DNA of 64,000 nt, taken from the NCBI GenBank assembly GCA_963739375.1, contig CAVUAF010000014.1, positions 755,292-819,291 on the forward strand, given 5' to 3'. Below, piece by piece: positions 15,599 to 25,523 of this stretch. The notes under the pieces were generated by a model. That model had not been told where the DNA came from. It did not search any database and saw only the letters and a list, made by a program, of their open reading frames with translations. Both the position numbers and the translations under genes were made by a program. Within the stretch, counting starts at the first letter, position 1, and the number at the start of each line of letters is the position of its first letter. This DNA is from CAVUAF01 sp963739375 (GTDB taxonomy: Bacteria; Acidobacteriota; Terriglobia; Terriglobales; Acidobacteriaceae).

Positions 15599-17409
15599 CC
15601 CTGCTCGACTGGTCCGCCGTCGCCGCCTACCTCATCATCACCCTGGTCCTGGGCCTGTATTTCCGCCGTCGCAGCGGCAAGAGCACGGAAGACTACTTCG
15701 TCAGCGGCCGCACCGTGAGCTGGTGGCTCGCCGGCACTTCCATGGTCGCCACCACCTTCGCCGCCGACACCCCGCTGGTCGTGACCGGCCTCGTCTTCCG
15801 CCAGGGCATCGCCGGCAACTGGCTGTGGTGGGCTTTCCTGCCCAGCGGCATGATGACCGTCTTCCTGTTCGCGCGCCTGTGGCGGCGCTCGGAGCTGCTC
15901 ACCGACGTGCAGTTTGCCGAGCTGCGTTACGCCGGCAAGCCCGCTGCCTTCCTGCGCGGCTTCCGCGCCCTCTACCTCGGCCTGCTGATGAACTGCCTCA
16001 TCCTGGGCTGGGTGGCGAAGGCGATGATCAGCATCATCCACGACCTGTTCGGCGTCTCCAACCTCGCCGCCACCGCCATCACGGTGCTGGCGCTCATCCC
16101 GTTTACCGGCTTCTACGTCGCGCTCGGCGGCCTGTGGGGCGTGCTCTGGACCGACCTCTTCCAGTTCGTGCTGAAGATGGGGATCGTGATCGGTGTGGCC
16201 TACTACGCGGTAAGGGCCGCGGGCGGACTGGGCGGGATGATCGAGCGGCTCAACGCCATGCGCGCCGCCCATCCCGGCTCCGGCAGCTCACTTTCGTTTT
16301 TCCCCGACCTGTCGCACGGCTGGACGCGGGAAATGCTGTGGACGCTGCCCGCGCTCACCTTCCTGGTGAACATCGGGCTGCAATGGTGGGCGGCGTGGTA
16401 TCCGGGAGCGGAGCCGGGCGGCGGCGGCTACATCGCGCAGCGCATCTTCAGCGCGCGCGACGAGCGCCAGGGCCTGCTTTCCGTGCTGTGGTTCAACGTG
16501 GCGCACTACGCGCTGCGTCCCTGGCCGTGGATCCTGACCGCGCTCGCCGCCATCGTGCTCTTTCCCAACTTGCCGCCCGATCAGGGCGAATCCGGCTACA
16601 TGCTGGTGGTGCGCAATCACGTGCCGCACGCCTGGGTGGGGATCGTCATCGCCGGCTTCCTCGCCGCCTTCATGTCCACCGTGGCCACGCAACTCAACTG
16701 GGGCGCGTCCTACCTGGTCGCCGATTTCTACCGCCGCTTCCTCAAAAAAGACGGCTCCGAGCACCACTACGTGATTGCTTCGCGCGTCTCCACGGTGCTG
16801 CTGGTGGCCATCGCCGCGTATGTCTCCTGGCAGCTGACCTCCATCGGCAGCGCCTGGCAGATTGTGCTCGAACTCGGCGCCGGCACCGGCGCGGTCTATC
16901 TCCTGCGGTGGTACTGGTGGCGCATCAATGCCTGGAGCGAGATTTCGGCGATGGCCGCCTCCCTGGTCTCGGTGCTCGCCATCCACGGGCTCGACCCGTT
17001 CCATGGCGAGTCGGCGCCGGTGCTGTTTGCCAAGACTTCCATCGCCACCACGCTGATCACCACCGTGGTGTGGGTGGTGGTCACGCTGGCGACGCGGCCG
17101 GAAGCGGATGCGGTGCTGCTCGCCTTCTATCGCAAGGTGCGGCCTGATGTGCGCGGCTGGCGTCCGGTGGCCGCCCAGGCCGGCGACGTGCCGCCCACGC
17201 GCGACCTCGGCGCCAACCTCGGGCTCTGGCTGCTGGGCTGCGGCATGGTCTACGCCGCCCTCTTTGGTGTGGGCAAGATCATCCTGCACCAGCCGGCGAA
17301 GGGGAGCGTGCTGTGCGTGGTGGCGATTGTCTGCGCTGTCGCCCTCAACGCGCTGCTGAGACGCCAGGGCTGGGGCGCGCCGAGCTCGGCCTCCCCGGGT
17401 CCCGCTTAG
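15589..17409 (+). CDS. Sodium:solute symporter (SSS family)
   Basis: A 606-residue inner-membrane transporter with about 13-14 helices. It begins with a periplasmic N-terminus and the family opening AAYLIITLVLGLYFRRRSGKSTEDYFVSGRTVSWWLAG. The segment SMVATTFAADTPLVVTGLVF follows, and IVIAGFLAAFMSTVATQLNWGASYLV contains the Ser-Thr and Asn typical of the sodium site in SSS helix 8. The substrate is not evident; candidates in the family include sugars, amino acids and carboxylates. Translational overlap with the spermidine-synthase-like membrane protein suggests a joint function. It converges with the 17406-17795 gene and overlaps it by 4 bases. Confidence 0.92.
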   Translation: MHLTLLDWSAVAAYLIITLVLGLYFRRRSGKSTEDYFVSGRTVSWWLAGTSMVATTFAADTPLVVTGLVFRQGIAGNWLWWAFLPSGMMTVFLFARLWRRSELLTDVQFAELRYAGKPAAFLRGFRALYLGLLMNCLILGWVAKAMISIIHDLFGVSNLAATAITVLALIPFTGFYVALGGLWGVLWTDLFQFVLKMGIVIGVAYYAVRAAGGLGGMIERLNAMRAAHPGSGSSLSFFPDLSHGWTREMLWTLPALTFLVNIGLQWWAAWYPGAEPGGGGYIAQRIFSARDERQGLLSVLWFNVAHYALRPWPWILTALAAIVLFPNLPPDQGESGYMLVVRNHVPHAWVGIVIAGFLAAFMSTVATQLNWGASYLVADFYRRFLKKDGSEHHYVIASRVSTVLLVAIAAYVSWQLTSIGSAWQIVLELGAGTGAVYLLRWYWWRINAWSEISAMAASLVSVLAIHGLDPFHGESAPVLFAKTSIATTLITTVVWVVVTLATRPEADAVLLAFYRKVRPDVRGWRPVAAQAGDVPPTRDLGANLGLWLLGCGMVYAALFGVGKIILHQPAKGSVLCVVAIVCAVALNALLRRQGWGAPSSASPGPA

Positions 17410-17795
17410 GCGGCGGCTCGGCGTGGGGGAATGACCGCATAAACAATGAAGAGGGCAAACGCAACCGGCACGCCTGCACAGACCCGCATGAACCATGCCC
17501 CTTGGCTTGACCACCAATCAAAGACGGCGCGGGCGCGTTCAACGCCGAAGAACGGTGTGGCTAGGCCCGCGAGGATGAAGAAAACGCCAAGGACACGGAG
17601 CACCTTAGGCAGGCGCGAAACAGCGGCTATCCGCACCAGTACGACGCCAATACCGATGCGCAGCGCGGCCACGACGTAAAGCGCTGTGGGTGTTAGCAAT
17701 GATCGCCCGAATTCCAGAAGGAGAGACGGAGCCACCATGCCGACGAGGCCAACTGCACCAATGAGAAGTCCGATAACGATGGCGAGGAGCTTCAT
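17406..17795 (-). CDS. Small membrane protein with four predicted helices
   Basis: A 129-residue protein. Four hydrophobic segments are evident: LAIVIGLLIGAVGLVGMVA, ALYVVAALRIGIGVVLVRIA, VLRVLGVFFILAGLATPFFG and FMRVCAGVPVAFALFIVYAVIP. The charged loops are short. Function not recognised. Proteins of this shape occur singly in Acidobacteriota. ATG at 17795. The convergent 4-base overlap with the symporter stop means the two transcripts must overlap. Confidence 0.7.
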   Translation of the reverse strand: MKLLAIVIGLLIGAVGLVGMVAPSLLLEFGRSLLTPTALYVVAALRIGIGVVLVRIAAVSRLPKVLRVLGVFFILAGLATPFFGVERARAVFDWWSSQGAWFMRVCAGVPVAFALFIVYAVIPPRRAAA

Positions 17796-17888
17796 GTTGC
17801 CCCCTTTCGCCGCCTGACGATCGCGCTTCAGCCGCGGCGCTTCATCATCGTGCTGAGCGCCGACGGCTGCAAGCGGTTGTTGGGCAGC

Positions 17889-18563
17889 TCATGCCGGCGT
17901 TCTTCCGATAAAACCCCGAATACCTTCGATCATGTTTCGAACCTGCTGTGCATCGTACTGATCGTACGCGCCATGTGCGGCGTTGTTTCGAAGATCGAGC
18001 CACGCCGTAACACTCTTTTCATCCAACTTCGAGTACGACTTGGCCTTGGCCAACTCCGCATTCAACGTATTCGCCTTCTTCGGAACGAGTCTCCCATTCT
18101 TGTCCGCCGCCTCTACAGGGATTGCTGCCTTCCTGCACAGCTCACGGAGATGACCCTCCAAAGTCGAACCAGCAACAACCGCTGCTGCGTCCTTGTAGCC
18201 CGCTTCCTCCAAGTGGGCGGCCATCTCAAGAAAATCCGCGAATACTTCTCCATGGACAAGTTCTACGAGGGCGCCGATGAAACCGGCTCGAAGATCGTCG
18301 CGGAGGGCCTGGGCAACACCCATCACTGACGTCAGATGAAGGTGGACGTGAGGCATCGTGGAGATCAGTCGAGCCACCTCATCGCTGTACGCTGAACTCG
18401 GCCCACTGATGCGTCGAATAGCGGCTACGGTGCGGGTCACGAGCGCTTGCCGATGCGACTTTGAAAGGTCACTGAGATCCTTGAGAGCTGATTTCGCGGC
18501 GAGCTGTTCGTACTCGGACAAGATCGAGTCGAGCTGTTTAGCAAACGTCTCCGTCAAGGACAT
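17889..18563 (-). CDS. HEPN-like hypothetical protein with R-x4-H motif
   Basis: A 224-residue helical protein, soluble. The C-terminal half has AAAVVAGSTLEGHLRELCRKA (about 126-146), then KKANTLNAELAKAKSYSKLDEKSVTAWLDLRNNAAHGAYDQYDAQQVRNMIEGIRGFI. The RNNAAHG segment (Arg-x4-His, about residues 191-196) followed by a Tyr-rich helix is the catalytic motif of HEPN ribonucleases, found in many toxins and defence proteins. No nucleotidyltransferase (MNT) or antitoxin partner lies next to it. It could equally be one of the many DUF4145-like domain proteins with no known activity. Base composition is somewhat lower in GC than its neighbours, hinting at acquisition. Confidence 0.6.
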   Translation of the reverse strand: MSLTETFAKQLDSILSEYEQLAAKSALKDLSDLSKSHRQALVTRTVAAIRRISGPSSAYSDEVARLISTMPHVHLHLTSVMGVAQALRDDLRAGFIGALVELVHGEVFADFLEMAAHLEEAGYKDAAAVVAGSTLEGHLRELCRKAAIPVEAADKNGRLVPKKANTLNAELAKAKSYSKLDEKSVTAWLDLRNNAAHGAYDQYDAQQVRNMIEGIRGFIGRTPA

Positions 18564-18687
18564 CGTTTTCTGTCTGCCTGACTCTTGTTCAGGCCGCCCC
18601 GCCTAAACCGCCATGGTGGTCGGCCTAAGCGGGGCCTTGCGGCATGGCCAGCGGGGAGTAATTTCGATTCCAAGCATACGCTTGCGC

Positions 18688-19998
18688 TCAGAACTTCTTC
18701 GCCGTGATCCGTTCCGCGCCGAGGTACGGGCGCAGCGCCTCGGGGACCAGCACGCTGCCGTCCGCCTGCTGGTAGTTCTCGACCATCGCCACCCACGTCC
18801 GCCCCACGGCCAGCCCGCTGCCGTTCAGCGTGTGGACGAAATCGGACTTCCCTTTGTCGCCCTTGTAGCGGATGTTGGCGCGGCGCGCCTGGAAGGCTTC
18901 GAAGTTCGAGCACGACGAGATCTCGCGGAAGGTCTGCTGGCCGGGCAGCCACACTTCCAGGTCGTAGGTCTTGGCGGCGGAAAATCCCATGTCGCCGGCG
19001 CACAGCGTGACCACGCGATAGTGCAGCCCCAGCCGCTGCAGCACCGTCTCGGCGTCCCGGGTCAGCTTTTCGTGTTCGTCGTAGGACTGCTCGGGGCGCG
19101 TGAACTTCACCAACTCGACCTTCTGGAACTGGTGATGCCGGATGATGCCGCGCACGTCCTTGCCATAGCTCCCGGCCTCGCTGCGGAAGCACGGGGTGTA
19201 GGCCACGAGCGAAACCGGCAGCCGGTCGCCGGGGATGGTTTCGTCGCGGTAGATGTTGGTGACGGGGACTTCAGCGGTGGGAATCAGGTACAGGCTGGTG
19301 TCGCCGTGCGGCACCTTGAACAGATCCTGCTCGAACTTCGGCAGCTGCCCGGTGCCGTACATCGAATCGGCATTCACCAGGAACGGCGGCAGCACTTCGG
19401 TGTAGCCGTGCTCGCGCGTGTGCAGGTCGAGCATGAAGTTGGCGAGCGCCCGCTCCAGCCGCGCCCCCAGGTCCCAGTAGAGCGCGAAGCGCGCGCCGCT
19501 GATCTTGGCCGCGCGCGCCAGGTCGAGGACGCCGAGCTGCTCGCCCAGCTCCCAGTGCGGCTTGGGGGCGAAGCTGAACTCCGGCGGCGTCCCCCAGCGC
19601 CGCACTTCCACGTTGTCGTCCGGCGTCTTGCCCGCCGGGACGCTGGCGTGCGGCAGGTTGGGAATGCCCTTCAGGACGTCGCGCAGCTCTTCATCGCCGC
19701 GCCGGGCGCGCGCTTCGAGCTCCGGCAGGCTCTTCTTCAGCTCCCCGACCTCGGCCGCCACCCGCTCCAGTTCGGCACGCTCGGCGTCTCCGGCGTCCTT
19801 GTTGCGCTTCAGCTCGCCAATGCGCTGCGAGAGCTGGTTGCGCTTCTGCTGGGCCGTCTCGAACTCCAGGATCTGCCGCCGCCGCGCTTCGTCGAGCTCG
19901 CGAAAGCGCCCCAGCACCTGCGCCGGCTCCATGCCGCGCTGGCGGATCTTCTCTTCCACCAGGTCGAGGTGCTCCCGGACGTAGGCGAGGTCAAGCAT
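18688..19998 (-). CDS. serS: Seryl-tRNA synthetase
   Basis: A class II synthetase of 436 residues that charges tRNA-Ser (and tRNA-Sec if present). The N-terminal tRNA-binding coiled-coil arm spans about residues 25-100 (VEEKIRQRG to ELEARARRGDEELRD). The catalytic domain shows motif 2 in AYTPCFRSEAGSYGKDVRGIIRHHQFQKVELVKF and motif 3 in LNGSGLAVGRTWVAMVENYQQADGSVLVPEALRPYLG. It also has TAEVPVTN and ISSCSNFEAFQARR. The ATG at 19998 is preferred over an in-frame ATG 48 bases upstream, because MLDLAYVREHL is the conserved start. A TACAGT hexamer (minus strand, 20014-20009) lies 10 bases before it. It is divergent from the phosphatase-like gene. Confidence 0.97.
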   Translation of the reverse strand: MLDLAYVREHLDLVEEKIRQRGMEPAQVLGRFRELDEARRRQILEFETAQQKRNQLSQRIGELKRNKDAGDAERAELERVAAEVGELKKSLPELEARARRGDEELRDVLKGIPNLPHASVPAGKTPDDNVEVRRWGTPPEFSFAPKPHWELGEQLGVLDLARAAKISGARFALYWDLGARLERALANFMLDLHTREHGYTEVLPPFLVNADSMYGTGQLPKFEQDLFKVPHGDTSLYLIPTAEVPVTNIYRDETIPGDRLPVSLVAYTPCFRSEAGSYGKDVRGIIRHHQFQKVELVKFTRPEQSYDEHEKLTRDAETVLQRLGLHYRVVTLCAGDMGFSAAKTYDLEVWLPGQQTFREISSCSNFEAFQARRANIRYKGDKGKSDFVHTLNGSGLAVGRTWVAMVENYQQADGSVLVPEALRPYLGAERITAKKF

Positions 19999-20061
19999 GG
20001 AACCGTCTACTGTAAATGGAATCGCGGGCCGTGGCGAGCGCCACAATCACAAGGTTCGCGT

Positions 20062-20067
20062 TACACT
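20062..20067 (+). promoter_or_regulatory. Promoter -10 hexamer TACACT before the GTG at 20076
   Basis: TACACT lies 8 bases upstream of the GTG start of the phosphatase-like gene, consistent with a leaderless transcript. The divergent serS promoter (TACAGT on the minus strand) is within 60 bases, so the two genes share a compact divergent promoter region. Confidence 0.35.
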
Positions 20068-20075
20068 AGCCGACG

Positions 20076-21714
20076 GTGAAAACGCACAGATTACGTCTGC
20101 TCCTCCTGGTGCTGCTGCTGGCGCCGCTTGCCGCCTTCGCTTCCGCCTACAACGCGCACCCCAGGCTGGTGGTGGTCATCACCATTGACCAGTTCCGCGG
20201 CGACTACCTGGAGCGCTATCGCGACCAGTTCGGTCCCGGTGGCTTCCGCCTCTTCCTCGACCGCGGCGCCGTCTTCACCGACTGCTACTTCGACTATCCC
20301 GCCACCTTCACCGCCCCCGGTCACGCCACGCTTTTCACCGGCGCGAACCCCAGCGGCCACGGCATCTTCGCCAACGAGTGGTGGGACGTGGCGCGCAAGA
20401 AGATGGTGACCTCGGTCGAGGACGAGCACACCACCCTCGTCGGGGCGCCGGCCGCGGCCGCCACCCCGGGAATGACGGGCAGTGCCGCCACCCTCGCGAC
20501 CGCCGGGGCCTCGCCCCACAACCTGCTGGGCTCCACCCTCGGCGACGAACTGAAACTCGCCACCGGTGGCCGCTCCCACGTCTTCGCCATCTCGCTGAAG
20601 GACCGCTCCGCCATCCTCCCCGGCGGCTTCAGCGCCGACGCCGCTTACTGGATCGAGCCGCAGTCGGGCGCCTTCATCACCTCGTCCTTTTACCGCAAAG
20701 ACCTCCCGGCCTGGGTGGCCCAGTTCAACGCGGAGAAGCACGGCGAATACCTGGGACAAAGACTGGGCCGACGATGCCGGCAAGGTGCTGCGCCACGTGG
20801 GCCGCACCGCCGCCAACGGCCGCCCGGCGCAGTTCTACAACGCGGTCGGCCCGACCCCGTTCGGCAGTGACTACGAATTCGCCTTCGCGCGCGCGCTCGT
20901 CGCCGCGGAAAAACTCGGCCAGGGCGACGCCACCGACCTGCTCTCTATCAGTATTTCCGGCTTCGACATTCTCGGCCACCAGGTCGGCCCGGACGCCCCC
21001 GAACTGCGCGCGTACACGCTCGCGCTCGACCGCCAGCTCGCCGACTTCGTCGGCTACCTCGGCCAGCAGTTCGGATTCGCGAACGTGTGGATCGTCCTCA
21101 CCGCCGACCATGGGGTCGCGCCCACCACCCGGGTGGCGCAGCAGTTGCGGATTCCCGCCCCCGTGCTGCCGCCGGCCGAGGTCGCCGCCAAGCTGAACAC
21201 CGCGCTGGCCAAGCGCTTCGGCGCTGCCGGCGCCGGCTTTGTGCACGACATCGAGTGGCCCCTCGTCTTCGTCTCGCCCGACGCCTTCGCCGCTACCAAG
21301 CTCGACGAGGCCGAAGCAGAGCGCGCCGTGGGCGAAGAGCTGAAGCAGTTCGGCATCCGCGCCTACTTCACCCGGCAGCAGCTCGCCGCCGGCCAGGTCC
21401 CGGACGACCCGGTGGGCCGCCGCTTCCGCAACGGCTATTCGCCGTACGGCGGCTGGTGGGTCTACGCCCAGGTCCCGGCCTTCACCCTGCCCGGCGGCAC
21501 CATGGCCACCACGCACGGCTCGCCCTACAGCTACGATGCGCATGTGCCGCTGGCGTTCGTGGGGCTGCCCTTCCGTCCCGGGGTGTATCGCACCCACGCC
21601 GAGCCCATTGACCTGGCGGTTACCCTGGCCTCGCTGCTAGGCATCAACAAGCCTTCGCACGCCACCGGCCGCGTGCTGACGGAGGCGCTGGTGACCGAGC
21701 GCCGGCCGGAATGA
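20076..21714 (+). CDS. Alkaline phosphatase superfamily protein, one frameshift
   Basis: An exported type I phosphodiesterase / alkaline phosphatase-like hydrolase. GTG start, signal peptide MKTHRLRLLLLVLLLAPLAAFASA. The first metal Asp is in VVVITIDQFRGDY (Asp38), and the nucleophile Thr sits in DYPATFTAPGHATLFTGANPSGHGI (about Thr79). Further metal ligands occur in ISISGFDILGHQVG, LTADHGVAPT and TTHGSPYSYDAHVPLAF. A single-base indel at about 20753-20757 (CTGGGACAAAGAC) breaks the frame between HGEYLG and DKDWADDAGKVL; the remainder is intact to the TGA at 21714. Total length about 545 residues, normal for secreted Acidobacteriota members. The substrate could be a phosphomonoester or phosphodiester. 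Confidence 0.85.
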
Positions 21715-21754
21715 TCTTCGAATCCAGCTTCGTGCCGGCGTGGTGGACTTGAAA

Positions 21755-22702
21755 ATGAGTGCCCCAGATCCTCATCGCAGCAGCGGTCCCGACCTCACCG
21801 TGCGCTTTGCCGGGCTGACCTTCAAGAACCCGGTCATCGCCGCCAGCGGCACCTTCGGCTACGGCGTCGAGTTCGAAGACATCGTCTCGCTCGACAAGCT
21901 GGGGGGCTTCGTGGTGAAAGGTCTCTCGCGGGAGCCCATGGCGGGCAATCCCCCGCCGCGCCTCTTTGAGACCGCCGCCGGCATGCTCAACGCCGTCGGC
22001 CTGCAGAACATCGGCGCCCGCGCCTTCGTCAGCGACAAGCTGCCGGCGCTGCGCCGCATCCCCAACATCATGGTCCTCGCCAACGTCTTCGGCAACGCCC
22101 GCGAGGACTACGAGGAAGTGATCCGCATCCTCAACCAGGGCGCCGGCATCGCCGCCTACGAGCTGAACGTCTCGTGTCCCAACACCAAGCGCGGCGGCAT
22201 CAGCTTTGGCGCCGACCCGGTGCTGTTGCAGGAGCTGGTGGCGGCAGCCAAGAGCGTGGCCCAGCGCCCCCTGATCGTGAAGCTCTCGCCCAACGTGACC
22301 AGCATCCCGGAGATGGCCCGCGCCGCCGAAACCGCCGGCGCCGACGCCATTTCCCTGGTCAATACCTTCGTCGCCCTCGCCATCGACCCGGAAACCCGCC
22401 GCCCCCGCATCTCCAACGTGACCGCCGGCCTCAGCGGCCCCGCCATCAAGCCCATCGCCGTGCGCATGGTATACGAGGCCGCCCACGCGGTAGACATCCC
22501 GGTGATCGGCATGGGCGGCATCTCCACCGCCGAAGACGTCGTCGAGTTCATGCTAGCGGGAGCCGCCGCCGTGCAGATCGGCACCGCCAGCTTCTGGGAC
22601 CCCTGCGCCACCGAGAAAATCGTCGACGACCTAGGCCGCTGGTGCGCCGCCCACGGCGTCGCCCGCATCACCGAGCTGACCGGCGGCATGCGGCTGGACT
22701 GA
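21755..22702 (+). CDS. pyrD: Dihydroorotate dehydrogenase, class 1B (catalytic subunit)
   Basis: Oxidises dihydroorotate to orotate in pyrimidine synthesis, using FMN. The 315-residue protein has NPVIAASGTFGYGVEF (FMN-binding start), KGLSREPMAGNPPPR, NAVGLQN and the active-site loop YELNVSCPNTKRGG, with catalytic Cys141. Cys at this position, together with no membrane-targeting N-terminal extension, marks class 1; the overall pattern fits the NAD-linked 1B type, which normally pairs with the iron-sulfur subunit PyrK. pyrK is not adjacent here. VIGMGGISTAEDVVEFMLAGAAAVQIGTA is the phosphate-binding end of the barrel. An in-frame GTG 15 bases upstream is an alternative start. Confidence 0.95.
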   Translation: MSAPDPHRSSGPDLTVRFAGLTFKNPVIAASGTFGYGVEFEDIVSLDKLGGFVVKGLSREPMAGNPPPRLFETAAGMLNAVGLQNIGARAFVSDKLPALRRIPNIMVLANVFGNAREDYEEVIRILNQGAGIAAYELNVSCPNTKRGGISFGADPVLLQELVAAAKSVAQRPLIVKLSPNVTSIPEMARAAETAGADAISLVNTFVALAIDPETRRPRISNVTAGLSGPAIKPIAVRMVYEAAHAVDIPVIGMGGISTAEDVVEFMLAGAAAVQIGTASFWDPCATEKIVDDLGRWCAAHGVARITELTGGMRLD

Positions 22703-22941
22703 AGGACTCAAATAAGCCTTCCCAAGCCCGGTTTCCCAACGTGAGATTGCGCCTCCCCGCCCCTTTTCTCCTTGCCAAGCTGCGAAAATCCTCAGTAGAA
22801 TCCGCCAGCTTCCTTCCCCTGGGCGCGACTGCGCGTGTCGCCGCTTTTAGACGACCCGGGACACGGCGAGCGAGGTGCGGACCGTACCCCGGCGGAGCGT
22901 CCAGCGGCGGCTTGAAGCTCTCATTTTCATGCGGAGTAGAA

Positions 22942-25522
22942 ATGGCGAAGCCTAGAATCGCCTGGGCGGATTGTGCGATTGGCGCGGTGGTCAGCCTCCT
23001 GGTGCTGGCCGCCTTCTGGATGAACTGGGCGGAGCCGCTCGAGCAGAAGCTCTACGACGTGCGCGCCAAAATCCGCGCCAAGCAGAACCCCGGCGACAAC
23101 ATCATCCTGGTGGGCATCGACGACGACAGCCTGCGCCAGGTCGGCCGCTGGCCCTGGCCCCGCACCTACATGGCGGAAGCCATTGACCAGCTCGCCGAAG
23201 CCGGGGTCAAGGTCATCGCTCTCGACATCCTGTTCTCCGAGCCCGAGCTGAATCCCGGCCTCCAGGAAATCCGCGCCATGAAGGAGGGGCTGACGCCGCC
23301 GCCGCCGGAAGCCGGCAAGCCGGCCCCCAAGCCTCCCATCGGCGCGGCCAAGATCGTGGCCGACACCACCGCGCGGTTCGTCGGCATGCTCGACCAGGCG
23401 GAAAAGAAGCTCGATAACGACTCCCGCCTCGGCGATTCCATCGCCCTGGCGCAGAACGTCGTGCTCCCCATGTATTTCCCTGCCGGCCAGGCGATCGGCA
23501 AATCGAACAAGCCCATCCCCCCGGAGGTGGACAAGAACTTCCTCACCACCGCCAAGTCCGACGGCAACGTCCTGGCGGCGGCCGACTTTGTCGCCCCCTA
23601 CGAGCTCTTCGGCAAGAGCGCCAAGGCCATCGGCCACATCAACATGACGCCCTCCAGCGACGGCGTCATCCGCACCGTCCCCCTGCTCATGGACTTCAAC
23701 GGCCGCCTCCTCCCCTCGCTGCCGTTGCAGGTCCTGCGCGCCTACTTCAACCTAGAATCCGACGATTACCGCTACACTCCCGGCAAGGAGCTGGTGCTGG
23801 GCCGCGCCCACATCCCCGCCGATATTCATGGCCAGTTGCTGGTCAACTACCTGGGGGCGCCCTACAAAACCTTCCCCACCGTCCCCTTCTCTGATCTGCG
23901 CAACAAGAAGATCACCAACATGGAGGTGTTCAAGGACAAGATCGTCCTCATCGGCATGATGGCGACCGGGGGCGGCGACCTGGTGGTGACCCCGGTCGGC
24001 GATCTCTACCCCGGCGTCGAGGTGCACGCCACCGTCATTCAGAACGTGCTCAGCAACAGCTTCCTGATTCGCCCGGAGTGGGCCAACAAGGCGGAGCTGG
24101 CGCTGATGCTGCTGTTCGCCCTCTTCGTCACCGCCGCCATCCCGCACCTCAGCGCCGGCAAGAGCGCCATCATCGCCGCCGTGCTGCTCGTGTTCACCGC
24201 CGGCGGCATCTACCTGTTCACCGCTCAAGGCTACTGGATGAAGCTGCGGCTATCCCACGCTCCGCTGGTGGCGGGCTACACCGCGTGGTCTCCAAGAAGC
24301 TACCTGGTCACCGAGAAGCGCAGGGATGTGCTGGAAGGCGAAAGTCGGTCGAGACCAACAAGATGCTCGGCCTCTCCTTCCAGGGCCAGGGCATGCTCGA
24401 CATGGCGCTTCGAGAAGTTCCGCAAGCTGCCCGGTGGACGACGCGATGAAGGAGGTGCTCTACAACCTGGCCCTGGACTTCGAGCGCAAGCGCCAGTTCA
24501 ACAAGGCGGTCAGCGTCTACGAGCACATCGCCACCAAGCGACGAAGTTCCAGCGACATCGCGCCGCGCATGCAAAAACTGCGCGTCGCCGGCGAAACCGT
24601 CATCTTCGGCGGCCGCGGCGGCATGAAGAGGGCCGGCGCCGATGCCACGGTGCTGGTGGAAGGCGGGGCGGGTGCCCTGGCCAAGCCGACGCTCGGCCGC
24701 TACGAGGTCCTGCGCGAGCTCGGCAAGGGCGCCATGGGCGTGGTCTATCTCGGCAAGGACCCGAAGATCAACCGCGAGGTCGCCATCAAGACCCTGCGCT
24801 TCGAGGACGAATTCGATCCCGCCGACACGAAGGCCATGAAGGAGCGTTTCTTCCGCGAGGCGGAATCCGCCGGCCGCCTGAGCGCACCCCAACATCGTCA
24901 CCATTTACGATGCCGGCGAAGACGGCGACATCGGCTACATCGCCATGGAGCTGCTCGGACGGCGTCGACCTCAAGGACTGTCACCACCAAGGACAAGCTG
25001 ATGCCGCTGGCCGAGACCATCGAGGACATCGCCAAGGTCGCCGACGCGCTCGACTACGCCCACGGCCAGACCGTCGTGCACCGCGACATCAAGCCGGCCA
25101 ACATCATGCGGCTGAAGGACGGCACCATCAAGGTCACCGACTTCGGCATCGCCCGTATCACCTCGCAGTCCAAGACCGCGACCGGCACCGTGATGGGCAC
25201 GCCCAGCTACATGTCCCCCGAGCAGCTCGCCGGCAACAAGGTGGATGGCCGCGCCGACCTGTTCTCGCTCGGCGTCACCCTCTACGAACTGCTCACCGGC
25301 GAAAAGCCGTTCACCGGCGAGAGCGTTGCCACCCTGATGTACCGTATCGCCAACGAGCCGCATCCGCGCATTAGCAACGCCCGCGCCGATCTGCCCGCGG
25401 GCTGCGATACAGTTATCGACAAGGCCTTGCAGAAGGACCCCGAGCAGCGCTATCAGCGGGGAGCGGAGATGGCGAAGGAATTGCGCGCGCTGTTGGCGCG
25501 CGCCGCAGGAGCAGGAGCCTAG
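22942..25522 (+). CDS. CHASE2 sensor / Ser-Thr protein kinase, frame broken by several indels
   Basis: Start ATG 22942 with GGAG 9 bases before it. An N-terminal helix (AIGAVVSLLVLAAFW) leads to an extracytoplasmic CHASE2 domain: PGDNIILVGIDDDSLRQVGRWPWPR, IALDILFSE, GHINMTPSSDGVIRTVPLL and KIVLIGMMATGGGDLVVTPVG. Three helices follow (about 24088-24240). Then come a helical linker and a Hanks-type kinase, with glycine loop RELGKGAMGVVYLGKD, VAIKTL lysine, VHRDIKPANIM catalytic loop, VTDFGIARI and GTPSYMSPEQL. About eight one-base breaks fall between 24290 and 24990, each repairable by removing or adding one base. The gene overlaps in function and position with the PP2C and FHA genes that follow, forming one signalling operon. 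The ligand sensed by CHASE2 is unknown. Confidence 0.85.
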
Positions 25523-25523
25523 C

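Noticed and set aside
15385..17517. Long minus-strand open frames opposite the symporter
   Set aside because: His/Gly/Glu-rich antisense products of high-GC membrane-protein coding; no start signal or domain.
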